Origin: an uncultured Methanobrevibacter sp.
GTDB lineage: Archaea > Methanobacteriota > Methanobacteria > Methanobacteriales > Methanobacteriaceae
Direction of reading: 5' to 3'
DNA: 64,000 bases
Assembly: GCF_902769175.1 (NCBI RefSeq)
Contig: NZ_CACXNW010000020.1
Span: forward strand, 3,223-67,222
Positions 31,456 through 40,986 of the stretch are shown in pieces. Numbering within the stretch: position 1 is the stretch's first letter; each line of letters begins with the position of its first letter. Under the pieces are notes generated by a model that worked only from the letters and a program-made list of their open reading frames with translations, had not been told where the DNA came from and did not search any database. The translations under genes were made by a program, and so were the position numbers.

Positions 31456-34400
31456 TTAAATTTTATTTTTTTCAAAATCTTCAATTTCCTTTTTAATTCT
31501 AGAAAATGAATATTTTTTTGTAATAAGACCAATTAATTTATTATTTGAATTAATTTTAGGCATTTTTAATATTTTACATAACTCCTTAAATTCAGAATCC
31601 CCATGAATTTTTATAAATTCTGATAAACAAATTTTTGATTTTGCTTTATCTTCTTCACGTTTAATCCTATTTGGTGAATAAATGCCTATTAAATAAGCTT
31701 TTGCAGTTTTCACATCTTTAAAATCTAAATTAAGATTTTCACACATTATTTTAATAACTTCTTCATCATAAATTGATCCTTCTACTTTATTTTTATTTTT
31801 TGTCACAATATCCTTTTTCTTTGCACTTTTAACTGATTTCTTTATTGAATCAGATTTTTGATGTTTATCATTATCTTTTTTATTATTTAATGAACCTAAT
31901 TATTTATTTCTAGCTCTAAGTTGTGATATATAATCATTTTTTGTTTTTTCTTCATTTTCTTTAGCTTTTCTATCTAATTCTAACTTTTCTTCTTCCAAAT
32001 GTTGTTTTTTACTAGATTCATTAGTCAATTTAACATCTTTTTCTTTACGAAGTTTTTCCCTTTTTAACTCTAATAATCTTTCTTTTTCTCTGAATTCTTT
32101 TTCTAATTTTTTCTTTTCTAACTCTAATAAACGTTCTTTCTCTTTAAACTCTTTTTCAAGTTTTTCTCTTTCATAGTTAATTCTCATCTCTTCTTCATTT
32201 GCAATATTTTGGTTTTGCTTTTGTTTGGAATTTAATATATTTTGTTTTTTAAGATGTTCCTTTTCTCTCTTTTCTTTCTTAATTTTTACCCTTTCCGCTC
32301 TTTTAGCTATTTCCTCATCAGTTAACTCTATTGATTTTGACTTTGAATCTTCATCAATTTCATCATCGAATAAACCTGATTTGATTTTAACTTTCTTCTT
32401 TTTAGATTTATTCTTATTAGATTTACATCTCTTGTTAGAGCATATTCTATCTCCTTCATGATTAGTAAAAATAAAACCATTTTTACAATTAGGACATTTT
32501 TCAATATTATTTATTATTTCATCATCAACTATTTTTTCATCAATAAATGAACCACATTGTTCAAATCTTGAACAAGCCACATATTTTAATTCATTAATTG
32601 AATAAAGATTTATATGTCCTGTTTTACATTTTGGACATCTTAAATCACTTTCACCAATTAATTTTGCATATTCCCAATTATCTTTAATTATTGTCTTATT
32701 ATTATTATAAAATGGATTAAAACCAATTGGAGGTTGAAATTCTTTAACCTTAACTGCATTTTTATCAAGTTCATAAATAAATGGAGATTCCCTACCATCT
32801 TCAGCACATAAAAACACTTTATTTCTAGTTCTTGTTAATGCTACATAAAACAACCTTCTTTCTTCTTCACTTTGTTTTTCAGAATCATTATTAAAAATTA
32901 CAAAACGCATAAATCCATCTGTAGTAACTTTACTTGGAATTCCTTTTCCACTATTTACATGGTTAACATCTAAAAGGATTACATTTTCAGCCTCTAAACC
33001 TTTTGCAGTATGGAAAGTATTATATGATACATCAATATCAAATCGAACATCAATATATAAATCATCTAATTTTTCTTTTATAGACTCTAAATGATCATTA
33101 TACCGAGATAAGATCATCACTTCGGCATAATTTTCTCTAGATAGTTCTTTAATAATTTCATAAACTAGCAAATCTTCATTAAGTTCTTTTTCTCTTTTAT
33201 CTTTACCACTATATAATCTTAATTCAATTGGTTTACTTAAACTTTTTTCTGATTGTAAATTCTTAGAAATTAAATAATCAGCATCAATAAACTTACCTGC
33301 CGCATTTATTAATTGATTAGAAGCCCTATATGTCTCATCTAAATATATCTCTGTAAAATCATCAAAATAGTCACTAAAATTAGAGAAATATTTAACTTCA
33401 CATCCTGTAAATCCATAAATGGACTGCCAATCATCACCCACTACTATAAGTTTAGCAGCAGATTCATCCAGAATTTTCTTTAATAACTCAAAACGAGCTC
33501 CAGAAATATCCTGGTATTCATCTACAAGGACATAATCATAATCAATATTTTTTATTAATGGAGTAGCTTTAATAACCATATCTGCATAATCCATCAAATT
33601 ATTTTCTTCAAGATAATTCACATAATAGTCAAAATAATCGCATACGATAGGCAAAAAGAAGTTTTCTGAATTATTTTTCCTTCAAAAGACCTTAAATCAT
33701 CTGAAGTTAATTTTTTTTCTTTTGCAGATTCAACAAAATTGTTAAAGAAGAAGGTTACTTTCTTTAAATCTTCAAAAAATTGAGTTTTATATAAAATATC
33801 TGTCAAATCATCATCAGACATTTTATTTAAACTTACACCACATTTAATTAATTTATCCTTTAAATCTTCTAAATATTCTCTCTCATCCATCAAATAAGAG
33901 TTCACAAGAATTAATCTTGCACCCGTATCATCTTCAAGTATAGGAGTGCAATCATCGATAATTTCATCTAATTCATAATTAAATAATGATAATTTATAGT
34001 CAATTTGATCAATATACCTCTCTCTTTTTTCTTTACTTTTCAGCCAGTCAAGATTGTTTTTATTATTATACCTAATATCATATTCCGGTAAATAAAAATC
34101 AAATTTAAGTTTTTTATCATCATTATATATTTCACCATATTCCTTCATATAATTAAATTCAATTTTATGTAAAGTAAAAAAATTAGCAATTTCAAAATCC
34201 TGGACACTGTTTACAACAATTCCTTTAGTTAATGATTCAATTCTACCATCATGATTATCACTAAATTTACGTTTTTCAGCAATAACATTAGGATTATATT
34301 TAGGTAACTTATGCATATGTCTAAATGCCATATAAAAATAACGTCTGAATTGTTCATATAAATAAATATCTTCTAAAATACCTTCCCTTATAAAGTTTTG

Positions 34401-34784
34401 GAAGATATAATATAATTTTCCCCAATTGAAATCCTCTTTAAAAAAACTTTTTCCATAACTGTGAAAGGTGGAAACTCTTACTTTACCATATTCTTCACTT
34501 TTGGAAATTGGTATTTTTTGATTTTTTAATCTGCGGCTAAGGTCCTTTACAGACTTATTGGAAAATGATAAACATAAAATTTTAGAGGGGTCTACACCTT
34601 TTATTTCTATTAAGTATTTCACTTTTGCAATGAGAGTTCTTGTTTTGCCTGTTCCAGCCCCTGCAATAATTTGGAGACAGTCTTCATCAGTCACTACAGC
34701 CTCTCTTTGTTTATCATTTAAATTTAAGGAATCGAAGAAAGATTTATTTGATTTTAGTTCATTTTGAATATAATTATCAGAAAT
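31456..34784 (-). pseudogene. UvrD-like helicase with zinc ribbons and SAP-like tail, degraded
   Basis: Read through its defects this encodes a superfamily 1 helicase of about 1,100 residues. N-terminal LNLNDKQREAV is the Q motif, followed by AGAGTGKT and VSTFHSYG. Then come VLVDEYQDISG, VVGDDWQSIYGFTG, FHTAKGLEAENVILLD and YVALTRTRNKVFL. After it are topoisomerase-like zinc ribbons (CPKC, CPNC, CSNKRC), a coiled coil and, beyond an in-frame TAA at 31900-31902, a Lys-rich linker with a SAP-like tail. Defects: the start position 34784 is ATT behind a perfect GGTGAT, one base is missing in an A run near 33640-33670, and the TAA splits off the tail. The last 116 codons could still be translated from a GTG at 31806. 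Confidence 0.8.
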
Positions 34785-35157
34785 AGTATCACCTTTACAT
34801 ATATAATTATAATTTAATTTTTAAATTATTAAAACGTTTCATTGAAAAAAATCAATTAAGGAAAAATAATTTTTTTATTAATCTATGAAATAAATTTGCT
34901 TTCCAAAATTTAAAAAATTTGTATGATTGATTATCCGCAGAATCTAATATAAGAACTTCATTTTATATTTTTACCTTTTTTGAAATAGGAATTTATGTTT
35001 ATTTTCCTGTTTTAACATTCTCTTAATCTTATTTTCTTTAGGAATATATATTGTTTCGTTGGATATGCTCGTTGTGAATGAATAGTTAAAGGAATCATAA
35101 ATTCAGATTCAATTACTCAATTGGGAGGTGTCTTTTTCTGATCGGATATTATTATCA
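34785..35157. other. Intergenic between helicase remnant and 129-aa gene
   Basis: This AT-rich stretch contains the GGTGAT site of the helicase at 34788-34793. Near 35115-35145 it holds a coding-like fragment on the minus strand (DQKKTPPN) that resembles NQKETPPN in the Lys-rich fragment near 30940. It appears to be a scar of past rearrangement. No intact gene is present. Confidence 0.5.
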
Positions 35158-35547
35158 TTATTTTTCAAAGGAATTTAAGAATGGGATTAGGTAAGTCAAT
35201 TCTATAGGATTATATGATTCCTTCATGGTTTTGCTGTCATATACCACATCACATATTTCAAAGGATAGGTTTATCTCTTCATTTTCATCCTTTCCAAAGC
35301 AGACCCAAGTGTTCAGCTCTACAAAGTAGTTTATTTGGGGCACTAATAACTCGTCTTCCCCTTGGAATGTCATTTTATTGTTTAGTTCGTTGAACTCTTT
35401 TACTGTTGTCTTTAGAGTTGATTTTGCGTATAAACTATCTAATTCTATGTAATTGTTTTCATTTAGCCATAATACAAATTGGAATGTTATGTCGTCTAAT
35501 TCCAGTATTTCTTTAGTATCTAAGTTTTTAGCTATTGCAACTTGCAT
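35158..35547 (-). CDS. Hypothetical protein, 129 aa, third gene of K+ channel operon
   Basis: A 129-residue soluble protein: MQVAIAKNLDTKEILELDDI, WLNENNYIELD, INYFVELNTWVCFGKDENEE and a C-terminal ESYNPIELTYLIPFLNSFEK. I recognise no family. It begins 8 bp after the K+ channel gene on the same strand, so it is almost certainly translated from the same message. Its 3' end is duplicated at 31335, across the helicase remnant. Confidence 0.65.
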   Translation of the reverse strand: MQVAIAKNLDTKEILELDDITFQFVLWLNENNYIELDSLYAKSTLKTTVKEFNELNNKMTFQGEDELLVPQINYFVELNTWVCFGKDENEEINLSFEICDVVYDSKTMKESYNPIELTYLIPFLNSFEK

Positions 35548-35555
35548 GCTACCAC

Positions 35556-36404
35556 CTATTTCTCTTTAATTATTTTCTTTAATTCCTGTATTTCCTCTTT
35601 CAATTCATTTGTAGTTCTATTGGATTCTTCAACTTGCTTATTCATTTTTTCAAGCTGAATTTCATTGAAATTCATCTTTTGATTTAATATATGCAGGTTT
35701 TCCCTTAACTCTACATTCTCCTCTTTTAAAAGTTTATCAGTAAAGATAGAAGATATTGCTCCTGTAATTGTACTGAAAACAAAGACTCCTGTAATAATCA
35801 GCAATAGTGCAAGCAATCGTGAACTGAAATTTGTGATTGTGATATCTCCATATCCTACTGTTGTTAATGTAACAATTACAAACCATTGGCTTCTTAATGG
35901 ATCATGATGCATTTCAGCTGAAAAGAGATATAATAATATGGTAAATATTATAATAACGATTGCAACTGCAGATAAGATCTTATCCAAATAGGAATTTTTA
36001 AGAAATCTGCCGGCACTTGTAGAATATTTTCTGATTAAGACAGCCACTCTAACAAAACGGAATATTCTTAGGAATCTCAATACTGTTAAGCTGCCAAACA
36101 ATTCGAAATGTTTTGTAAATCCTAAGCCCATGAATATAACTGCAAATATTATATCAAAAGGAATTGATGCTATCAAATCAATTATATGATGCCTTGTATA
36201 CTCTTTTTTATTGGCAGCTTTAGAACAATTTACACCAAATTCTATAAGCATCAATATACAAACGATAAAGTCAAAAATGATTATTCTGATATTGTTTTCC
36301 AAGTTAATATTGAAAAATGCAAAAATCAGCAAAAAAATATCTATAATGATTAATATGTCCAATGTAAAAGTGATTAATTCCTTTTGTCTTTTAGATAAAT
36401 TCAT
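35556..36404 (-). CDS. Voltage-gated-type potassium channel
   Basis: A 282-residue channel subunit with six transmembrane segments. The fourth carries the voltage-sensor pattern RFLRIFRFVRVAVLIRK, arginine at every third position. The pore has the K+ selectivity filter TVGYGD in VIVTLTTVGYGDITI, followed by the inner helix. Residues 215-282 form a coiled coil (ENVELRENLHILNQK, NRTTNELKEEIQELKKII), likely for tetramer assembly. It is the middle gene of a three-gene operon: 12 bp after the zinc-ribbon protein and 8 bp before the 129-aa protein. Confidence 0.92.
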   Translation of the reverse strand: MNLSKRQKELITFTLDILIIIDIFLLIFAFFNINLENNIRIIIFDFIVCILMLIEFGVNCSKAANKKEYTRHHIIDLIASIPFDIIFAVIFMGLGFTKHFELFGSLTVLRFLRIFRFVRVAVLIRKYSTSAGRFLKNSYLDKILSAVAIVIIIFTILLYLFSAEMHHDPLRSQWFVIVTLTTVGYGDITITNFSSRLLALLLIITGVFVFSTITGAISSIFTDKLLKEENVELRENLHILNQKMNFNEIQLEKMNKQVEESNRTTNELKEEIQELKKIIKEK

Positions 36405-36416
36405 TAAATTACTTCC

Positions 36417-37397
36417 TCATTTAATTTTAGCTATTTGACCTAAAATAATAAACCGTATAATATTTCCTTCCAAAGTTAAGGTGCGCTCTCTTCCATCTAT
36501 TGCAAAAGAAAGTGTGTGACGATCTGTTCCACTGAAATAAATCACATCCTTATTATTTTCACTTATAATTGATATTCCATCCTTAAATACATTAATTGAT
36601 AATATTTTGATTAAGTCAATGCTTGTGGTACTATTTCCACCTACAAAAATCACTCGCCTATTTGTAATTATAAATGTTCCTGAATCAATTTCCATTAAAT
36701 TCTTTGGAGATGCACTTGCAGTCTTTCCTACACCTGACTTTAATGTAACACCTTTTGAAAGCTTAAATGAAGTTTCATAAATTGCATTTTTAGGCATTTC
36801 AGCTTCGCATAATTTAATGTTTGGAAGAGATACATATGCCACTTCATTATCCCTTAAATCTGTTGGAGAGTTAACAGTGCTTAAATTGATTTCTCCTTTA
36901 GACAAGCTTTGTGTAATGATTTCAATGTCTCGCTTCATTTCCAGTTGGAATAATTGTTCTCGCAAGGATTCTATTTCATCATTTTGCTTTTCTTGATCTT
37001 TAAGGGATAATCCTCCATTAACTATATGTTCCAAATCATCTATTTTGAATTGGCGTCCCCTATAGAGTTTCCACATATGATTGTTTCTATCCAGTATATC
37101 GACAATCTTAAATGAATTACCGCTCTTTTCAAGAGTGAGTCCACAGTTAGTGCAGAAATATACTGCCTTTTCTGAGAGCAATGCGCTTTTTTTAAGATGG
37201 ATTAATGAGTTTTGCCTACAGTTTAAGTAAGATGATTTTCCGCTTATATTGAATGTGTTATATTTTTTAGGGATTTCCAAAGGAGCATTTGCATCTAGAG
37301 GGGAATGGTCATATTCATCAAATGGAAGACCACAATCAGAACAGAAATTGGCGTCATCTAAATTTTCGCATCCACACTCAGTACAGTATTTAGTCAA
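36417..37397 (-). CDS. Zinc-ribbon protein with PH-like C-terminal domain
   Basis: A 326-residue protein without clear membrane segments. Residues 1-28 are a zinc ribbon (YCTECGCENLDDANFCSDCG); a second possible ribbon uses LNCRQNS and FCTNCG (about 60-88). A helical middle follows. The last 120 residues include GTFIITNRRVIFVGGNSTTS, IDLIKILSINVFKDGISI and DVIYFSGTDRH, the pattern of bacterial PH-like/GRAM-type domains. It leads an operon with the K+ channel, so it may sense or bind lipid or protein at the membrane for the channel; that is inference. Confidence 0.72.
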   Translation of the reverse strand: MTKYCTECGCENLDDANFCSDCGLPFDEYDHSPLDANAPLEIPKKYNTFNISGKSSYLNCRQNSLIHLKKSALLSEKAVYFCTNCGLTLEKSGNSFKIVDILDRNNHMWKLYRGRQFKIDDLEHIVNGGLSLKDQEKQNDEIESLREQLFQLEMKRDIEIITQSLSKGEINLSTVNSPTDLRDNEVAYVSLPNIKLCEAEMPKNAIYETSFKLSKGVTLKSGVGKTASASPKNLMEIDSGTFIITNRRVIFVGGNSTTSIDLIKILSINVFKDGISIISENNKDVIYFSGTDRHTLSFAIDGRERTLTLEGNIIRFIILGQIAKIK

Positions 37398-37488
37398 TGT
37401 ATCACCGAAGATAATATAATTAAATTTTCTTATTTTATTTTTTAAATTTTGATTGAATGATATGTTTTTCTTTTTTAAAAAAGTTTAC

Positions 37489-37599
37489 TTAATTATCCTT
37501 ATTTTAATAGACTACCTTTTGCAACTGGGAAATGACGGCAACATGAGATATGTAGTATATTTGCCACAATCCTTATTTTAATAGACTACCTTTTGTTAC
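37489..37599 (-). CRISPR. Two-repeat mini CRISPR, diverged repeat
   Basis: Two 37-base repeats at 37489-37525 and 37563-37599 share CAATCCTTATTTTAATAGAC and TACCTTTTG; they bracket a 37-base spacer at 37526-37562. They resemble the main array's repeat (same first part, altered second part). The left copy is degenerate at its outer end, as expected for a leader-distal repeat, and a leader-like sequence lies on the right, so transcription is leftward. Confidence 0.75.
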
Positions 37600-37940
37600 A
37601 GTATAAAATATTTCCTTTAAATGACTACATTTTAAAGTGTATTGCTTCTTTTGAGGTATGCTTGTGCAAATATAAAAATATGCTATGTATTTATATATAT
37701 CTGCACAATTTAAATAAATACTTTTCTAAAACAATAGAAATATAAAAATCTTTATTTTAATCATTAAGAAAAGAATAATGACAATTACTTAGAAATAAAA
37801 TTAAATAACTTATCTCATTAATTTAAAAGCACAATTATCACATTTTAAAAATTTAAAAAAATCTGTAAAAAAATAACATAAAATGAAAAAATATAGAGGT
37901 TTGCACAAAATCATAAAAATCAAAAGTCTTTAAAAATTTT
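37600..37940 (-). promoter_or_regulatory. CRISPR leader of the mini-array
   Basis: The segment has two blocks conserved with the leader of the main array. One is near 37675-37736 (GCAAATATAAAAAT ... CTGCACAATT ... AAATAAATACTTT). The other is near 37893-37920 (ATAGAGGTTTGCACAAAAT). Being conserved beside two arrays with different repeats and spacers identifies it as a leader. 37941-38145 is plain AT-rich DNA. Confidence 0.65.
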
Positions 37941-38145
37941 TAAAAAAGACTATAACAAATATATCATAAGTGATTTTAAATATTATTTTAAAAAAAAACT
38001 CTTAAACTAATTTTTAATGAATTAATACTCTAAATTACAGTAAATTCATTAAATAAAAAGAATTGAAATCAAATTTTTTTAAAAAAATTAATAAATTAAA
38101 ATATTCAATAATTATAAAAAGGAAGTGTCTATTGTTGAAAGTTAT

Positions 38146-38602
38146 ATGTCTCTAATCAGCAAAAAAGATTTTAAAATAAGAATCAAATCAATTCAAGATA
38201 ATGAAAAACCAAAACAAGTTATTAAAGCAAACATTTCACCTATAAAATCTGAAATATAAGACATAATCATTTGCCCTAAAAACAAAAAAACAGTTAAAAG
38301 TTATTAAAAAAGGATTATCCGACTTTAACAGAGTAGAATTGACATATATTCTCAATATAGATTCAGAACTCAATTTTGAAAAGGAAAAACCATTGAAAAA
38401 TAAAATAGCAAATACTCTAAACAAAGACAATTATGAGATATCTGAACTTAAAAACATTTCTGTAGATGAAATGAAAGAAAAATATGAGTATACTATGAAA
38501 AAAATTGATGATAAAAAAGTATTGAAAACAAATAAAAAAAAAAAAAAAAAAAATTTTATAGTTCTCCTAATTCTAGATACTACTACTTATATTGATATAT
38601 AA
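38146..38602 (+). pseudogene. Remnant of an unidentified gene
   Basis: A frame starting ATG at 38146 (MSLISKKDFKIRIKSIQDNE) meets a stop after 37 codons. Coding-like sequence continues after it and, with a one-base shift near 38295-38305, goes on as FNRVELTYILNIDSELNFEK and ISVDEMKEKYEYTMKKIDDK. It then runs into a 20-base A tract (38534-38553) and breaks up. I do not recognise the family. The defects suggest decay. Confidence 0.4.
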
Positions 38603-38641
38603 CAAAAGTTCGAAAAGCACATTATAATTGAAAAAATTTGA

Positions 38642-40558
38642 TTACAAACTAATAGTAATATTATCCACTGAAACATTATGTTGTAATTTACTTACCCTCT
38701 CTTTAAAATAGTTCTCTAAATTTGGATCTTCGCAATAGATATAACAACCTTTCATTCCACGAGTCATTAAAGTCCTATATGTATTTTTTATAATTTCATC
38801 AGCTAATTCTAAAGCTTCTTCAGGATTTTGCTTATATCTTGTTTTAATTCCTTTAAGAGACTGGTCTGTCTTTGCCCTTTCATTGAAATCTGTCACGATT
38901 TGTCCATTTTCATATCTAATGTCAAATCCTAAAATTACTCCCACGTAATCAAATTCAAGTCCTTGAGAAGTATGAATGCAACCTATCTCATTTACAGAAT
39001 CTTCATCTATTGCCCAAGTACTGCTGTTTCCAAGATTCCAACTCATTGAAAAGTCACCTATTTCAATATCATGAACATCAGTATTGTTTTTTCCTTCCTT
39101 AATCCAATTCCAACAGTATCCTGCAAGCAACCTAGCACTATTATTGATTTCATTCTTTTCAAAAATCAAATCTCTTAATTCTTTAGGACTATCCACAACT
39201 CTAAAATCATAATTAAAGTCAAATCCATCATAATTGGCAGTTTCTTCAATTTCCAATACCTCATTTAACCAAGACAGATATCCATCTGAACCATTGCATC
39301 TGAATTGAGATTCCAATTTAATGTGCTCAATTTCAGCACCTACATCATTGGCACATTTTTCTATTTCATCAATGCTACCAAAATCTTTTAAAGTAACTCT
39401 TTGATGCTTGTCAATAAAAAATATGGATGCTTTTGCAGCATTTATAATCTCTTTTACTTGATTTTCTCCTAAATTTCCAAATAAACCTGATTTTTCATTT
39501 AAACGATGTGCTTCATCTACAATCAATGCATCAAATTGATTTGTTTCAGATTCAGTGAATGATCCTGAACCTTTAAATAAGTTTTTTATAAAGCTTTGCT
39601 TGAAATGACCTCTAAGTCTTTCATAAAACACTTCACGAGGAGCACTATTCTTTGTTACATATAATGCAATCATATTCTGTTCTTTAGACAATATGTTCAC
39701 TAAAAGATTAATTGCAACAACTGATTTTCCGGTTCCAGGCCCTCCTTCAACAATTAAAACCCTTTTCTTATCATCCAAGTAAGATTTTCTAACTATCTCA
39801 AGAGCCATTTCATAAGCTACTTTCTGTTCATCAATCATTACGAAATAATCATTACCTTCAAGCATAGCAGATAAAGTATCTTGCAATTTCTTAGAGGGTC
39901 TAATTCTACCGCTATCAACCCTATAAAGAATATTGGTTGAATCACCAGATTTGACATATTTTTTTATGAATTCCCTAAGTTTCAGTGCATCTCTTTTACC
40001 ATATAATGGTACCTTAGCAGTATATTCCCCATAAATGTTATCTTTAAGAGGGTCATTAAATGGATCAAAATCATAGTTATGCAAGTAAGCGCAAGGATAC
40101 AAACCAATTGAATCATCTTCTACTGTTTCATTGAAATTTTTCAATAATGCTGCATAAGACCATGCTTGATAAGATGGGTGTGGTGTTTCTCTTAAGCCTC
40201 CTCCCAAATAGGTTGATACAAGACCATCTTTTCCTTCGACTTTATATGCTCTTGACCCTTGTTTTAGTTCAATAATTACAATAGAATCTTCATTGTTTTC
40301 ATTCAGGCCTGTTAAGGTGAAATCTATTCTTTTTGAAGTAGTTGGTATGGTAAATTCAATAGCTACTCCAGCATCATCAGGTATTTCATTATCTGATAAA
40401 ACTTTATACATGAATTCCATAGAATTTGTCCAGGAATCAATCTGAGATTGAGGTGATTTTCCTATCTTTTCCTGATATGCTGCATATATTTCATCTTTAA
40501 TTGATCCCATTAAAACAGAGTCTAAAAATTCACCTTTTGTAGCTTCATATACTAACAT
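38642..40558 (-). CDS. PD-(D/E)XK nuclease fused to DUF2075 helicase
   Basis: A 638-residue protein. Residues 1-130 include IDFTLTGLNENNEDS and IVIIELKQGS, the D and ExK pattern of a PD-(D/E)XK nuclease. From about 260 on is a DUF2075 superfamily 1-type helicase: Walker A EGGPGTGKSVVA, Walker B ALIVDEAHRLNEKSG, FFIDKHQRVT, ESQFRCNGSDGYLSWL, IHTSQGLEFDYVGVILG and the ending TYRTLMTRGMKGCYIY. AGGTGA precedes the ATG, directly after the MazG-like gene. Related proteins occur in defence islands. The coupling with MazG and the position between two CRISPR arrays suggest anti-phage function; no such test is known to me. Confidence 0.82.
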   Translation of the reverse strand: MLVYEATKGEFLDSVLMGSIKDEIYAAYQEKIGKSPQSQIDSWTNSMEFMYKVLSDNEIPDDAGVAIEFTIPTTSKRIDFTLTGLNENNEDSIVIIELKQGSRAYKVEGKDGLVSTYLGGGLRETPHPSYQAWSYAALLKNFNETVEDDSIGLYPCAYLHNYDFDPFNDPLKDNIYGEYTAKVPLYGKRDALKLREFIKKYVKSGDSTNILYRVDSGRIRPSKKLQDTLSAMLEGNDYFVMIDEQKVAYEMALEIVRKSYLDDKKRVLIVEGGPGTGKSVVAINLLVNILSKEQNMIALYVTKNSAPREVFYERLRGHFKQSFIKNLFKGSGSFTESETNQFDALIVDEAHRLNEKSGLFGNLGENQVKEIINAAKASIFFIDKHQRVTLKDFGSIDEIEKCANDVGAEIEHIKLESQFRCNGSDGYLSWLNEVLEIEETANYDGFDFNYDFRVVDSPKELRDLIFEKNEINNSARLLAGYCWNWIKEGKNNTDVHDIEIGDFSMSWNLGNSSTWAIDEDSVNEIGCIHTSQGLEFDYVGVILGFDIRYENGQIVTDFNERAKTDQSLKGIKTRYKQNPEEALELADEIIKNTYRTLMTRGMKGCYIYCEDPNLENYFKERVSKLQHNVSVDNITISL

Positions 40559-40562
40559 AAAT

Positions 40563-40868
40563 TCACCTATAATTTATCATATTTTGTGGAAATTCCCTTA
40601 GCTTTTTCAATGGATATTTTTTAGCAGTTTTTTCCATCTTATTTAAAACTATTTCTTTAACATTAACATCTAATTCATCAGCCATTAAAAAACAGTAATC
40701 GATTACATCTGCTAATTCATCTACAACTTCCTCTTTGTTGTATTCTTTGTTCCCTTGAAAATATTCGAGAATTTTTGCTGCTTCTATAGAAATGGATTTG
40801 GCTAAGTTTTCTGGATTGTGGAATTGTTTCCAATAGCTTTCAGTTTGAAATTTGATTATTTCTTGCAT
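40563..40868 (-). CDS. MazG-like nucleotide pyrophosphohydrolase, probably impaired
   Basis: A 101-residue all-helical protein matching the MazG-like family that hydrolyses NTPs: SISIEAAKILEYFQGN and EEVVDELADVIDYCFLMADE. Compared with the copy at 42719 (SIEAAELLEHFQ), the second metal-binding Glu of the ExxE motif is Lys. The C-terminus is also frameshifted: the ancestral PIEKAKGISTKYDKL reads PLKKLREFPQNMINYR after loss of one A. It ends 4 bp before the helicase gene and is surely co-translated with it. Activity is doubtful; folding and binding may persist. Confidence 0.8.
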   Translation of the reverse strand: MQEIIKFQTESYWKQFHNPENLAKSISIEAAKILEYFQGNKEYNKEEVVDELADVIDYCFLMADELDVNVKEIVLNKMEKTAKKYPLKKLREFPQNMINYR

Positions 40869-40986
40869 TAATTCTTCCTAGTAATATCCATTCTTACTAT
40901 GTAAATATATTAAAATTAGATTTTTTAGATGTTTCTAAATTATTGTTGTTTTTGTCTATTCTCGATAAAAATCGGAAATAGAATAT

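Noticed and set aside
37563-37599. The repeats at 37.5 kb as ordinary tandem repeats
   Set aside because: They match the main array's repeat in length and first half, have a spacer of the same size, and are followed by a leader-like sequence. CRISPR is the better call.
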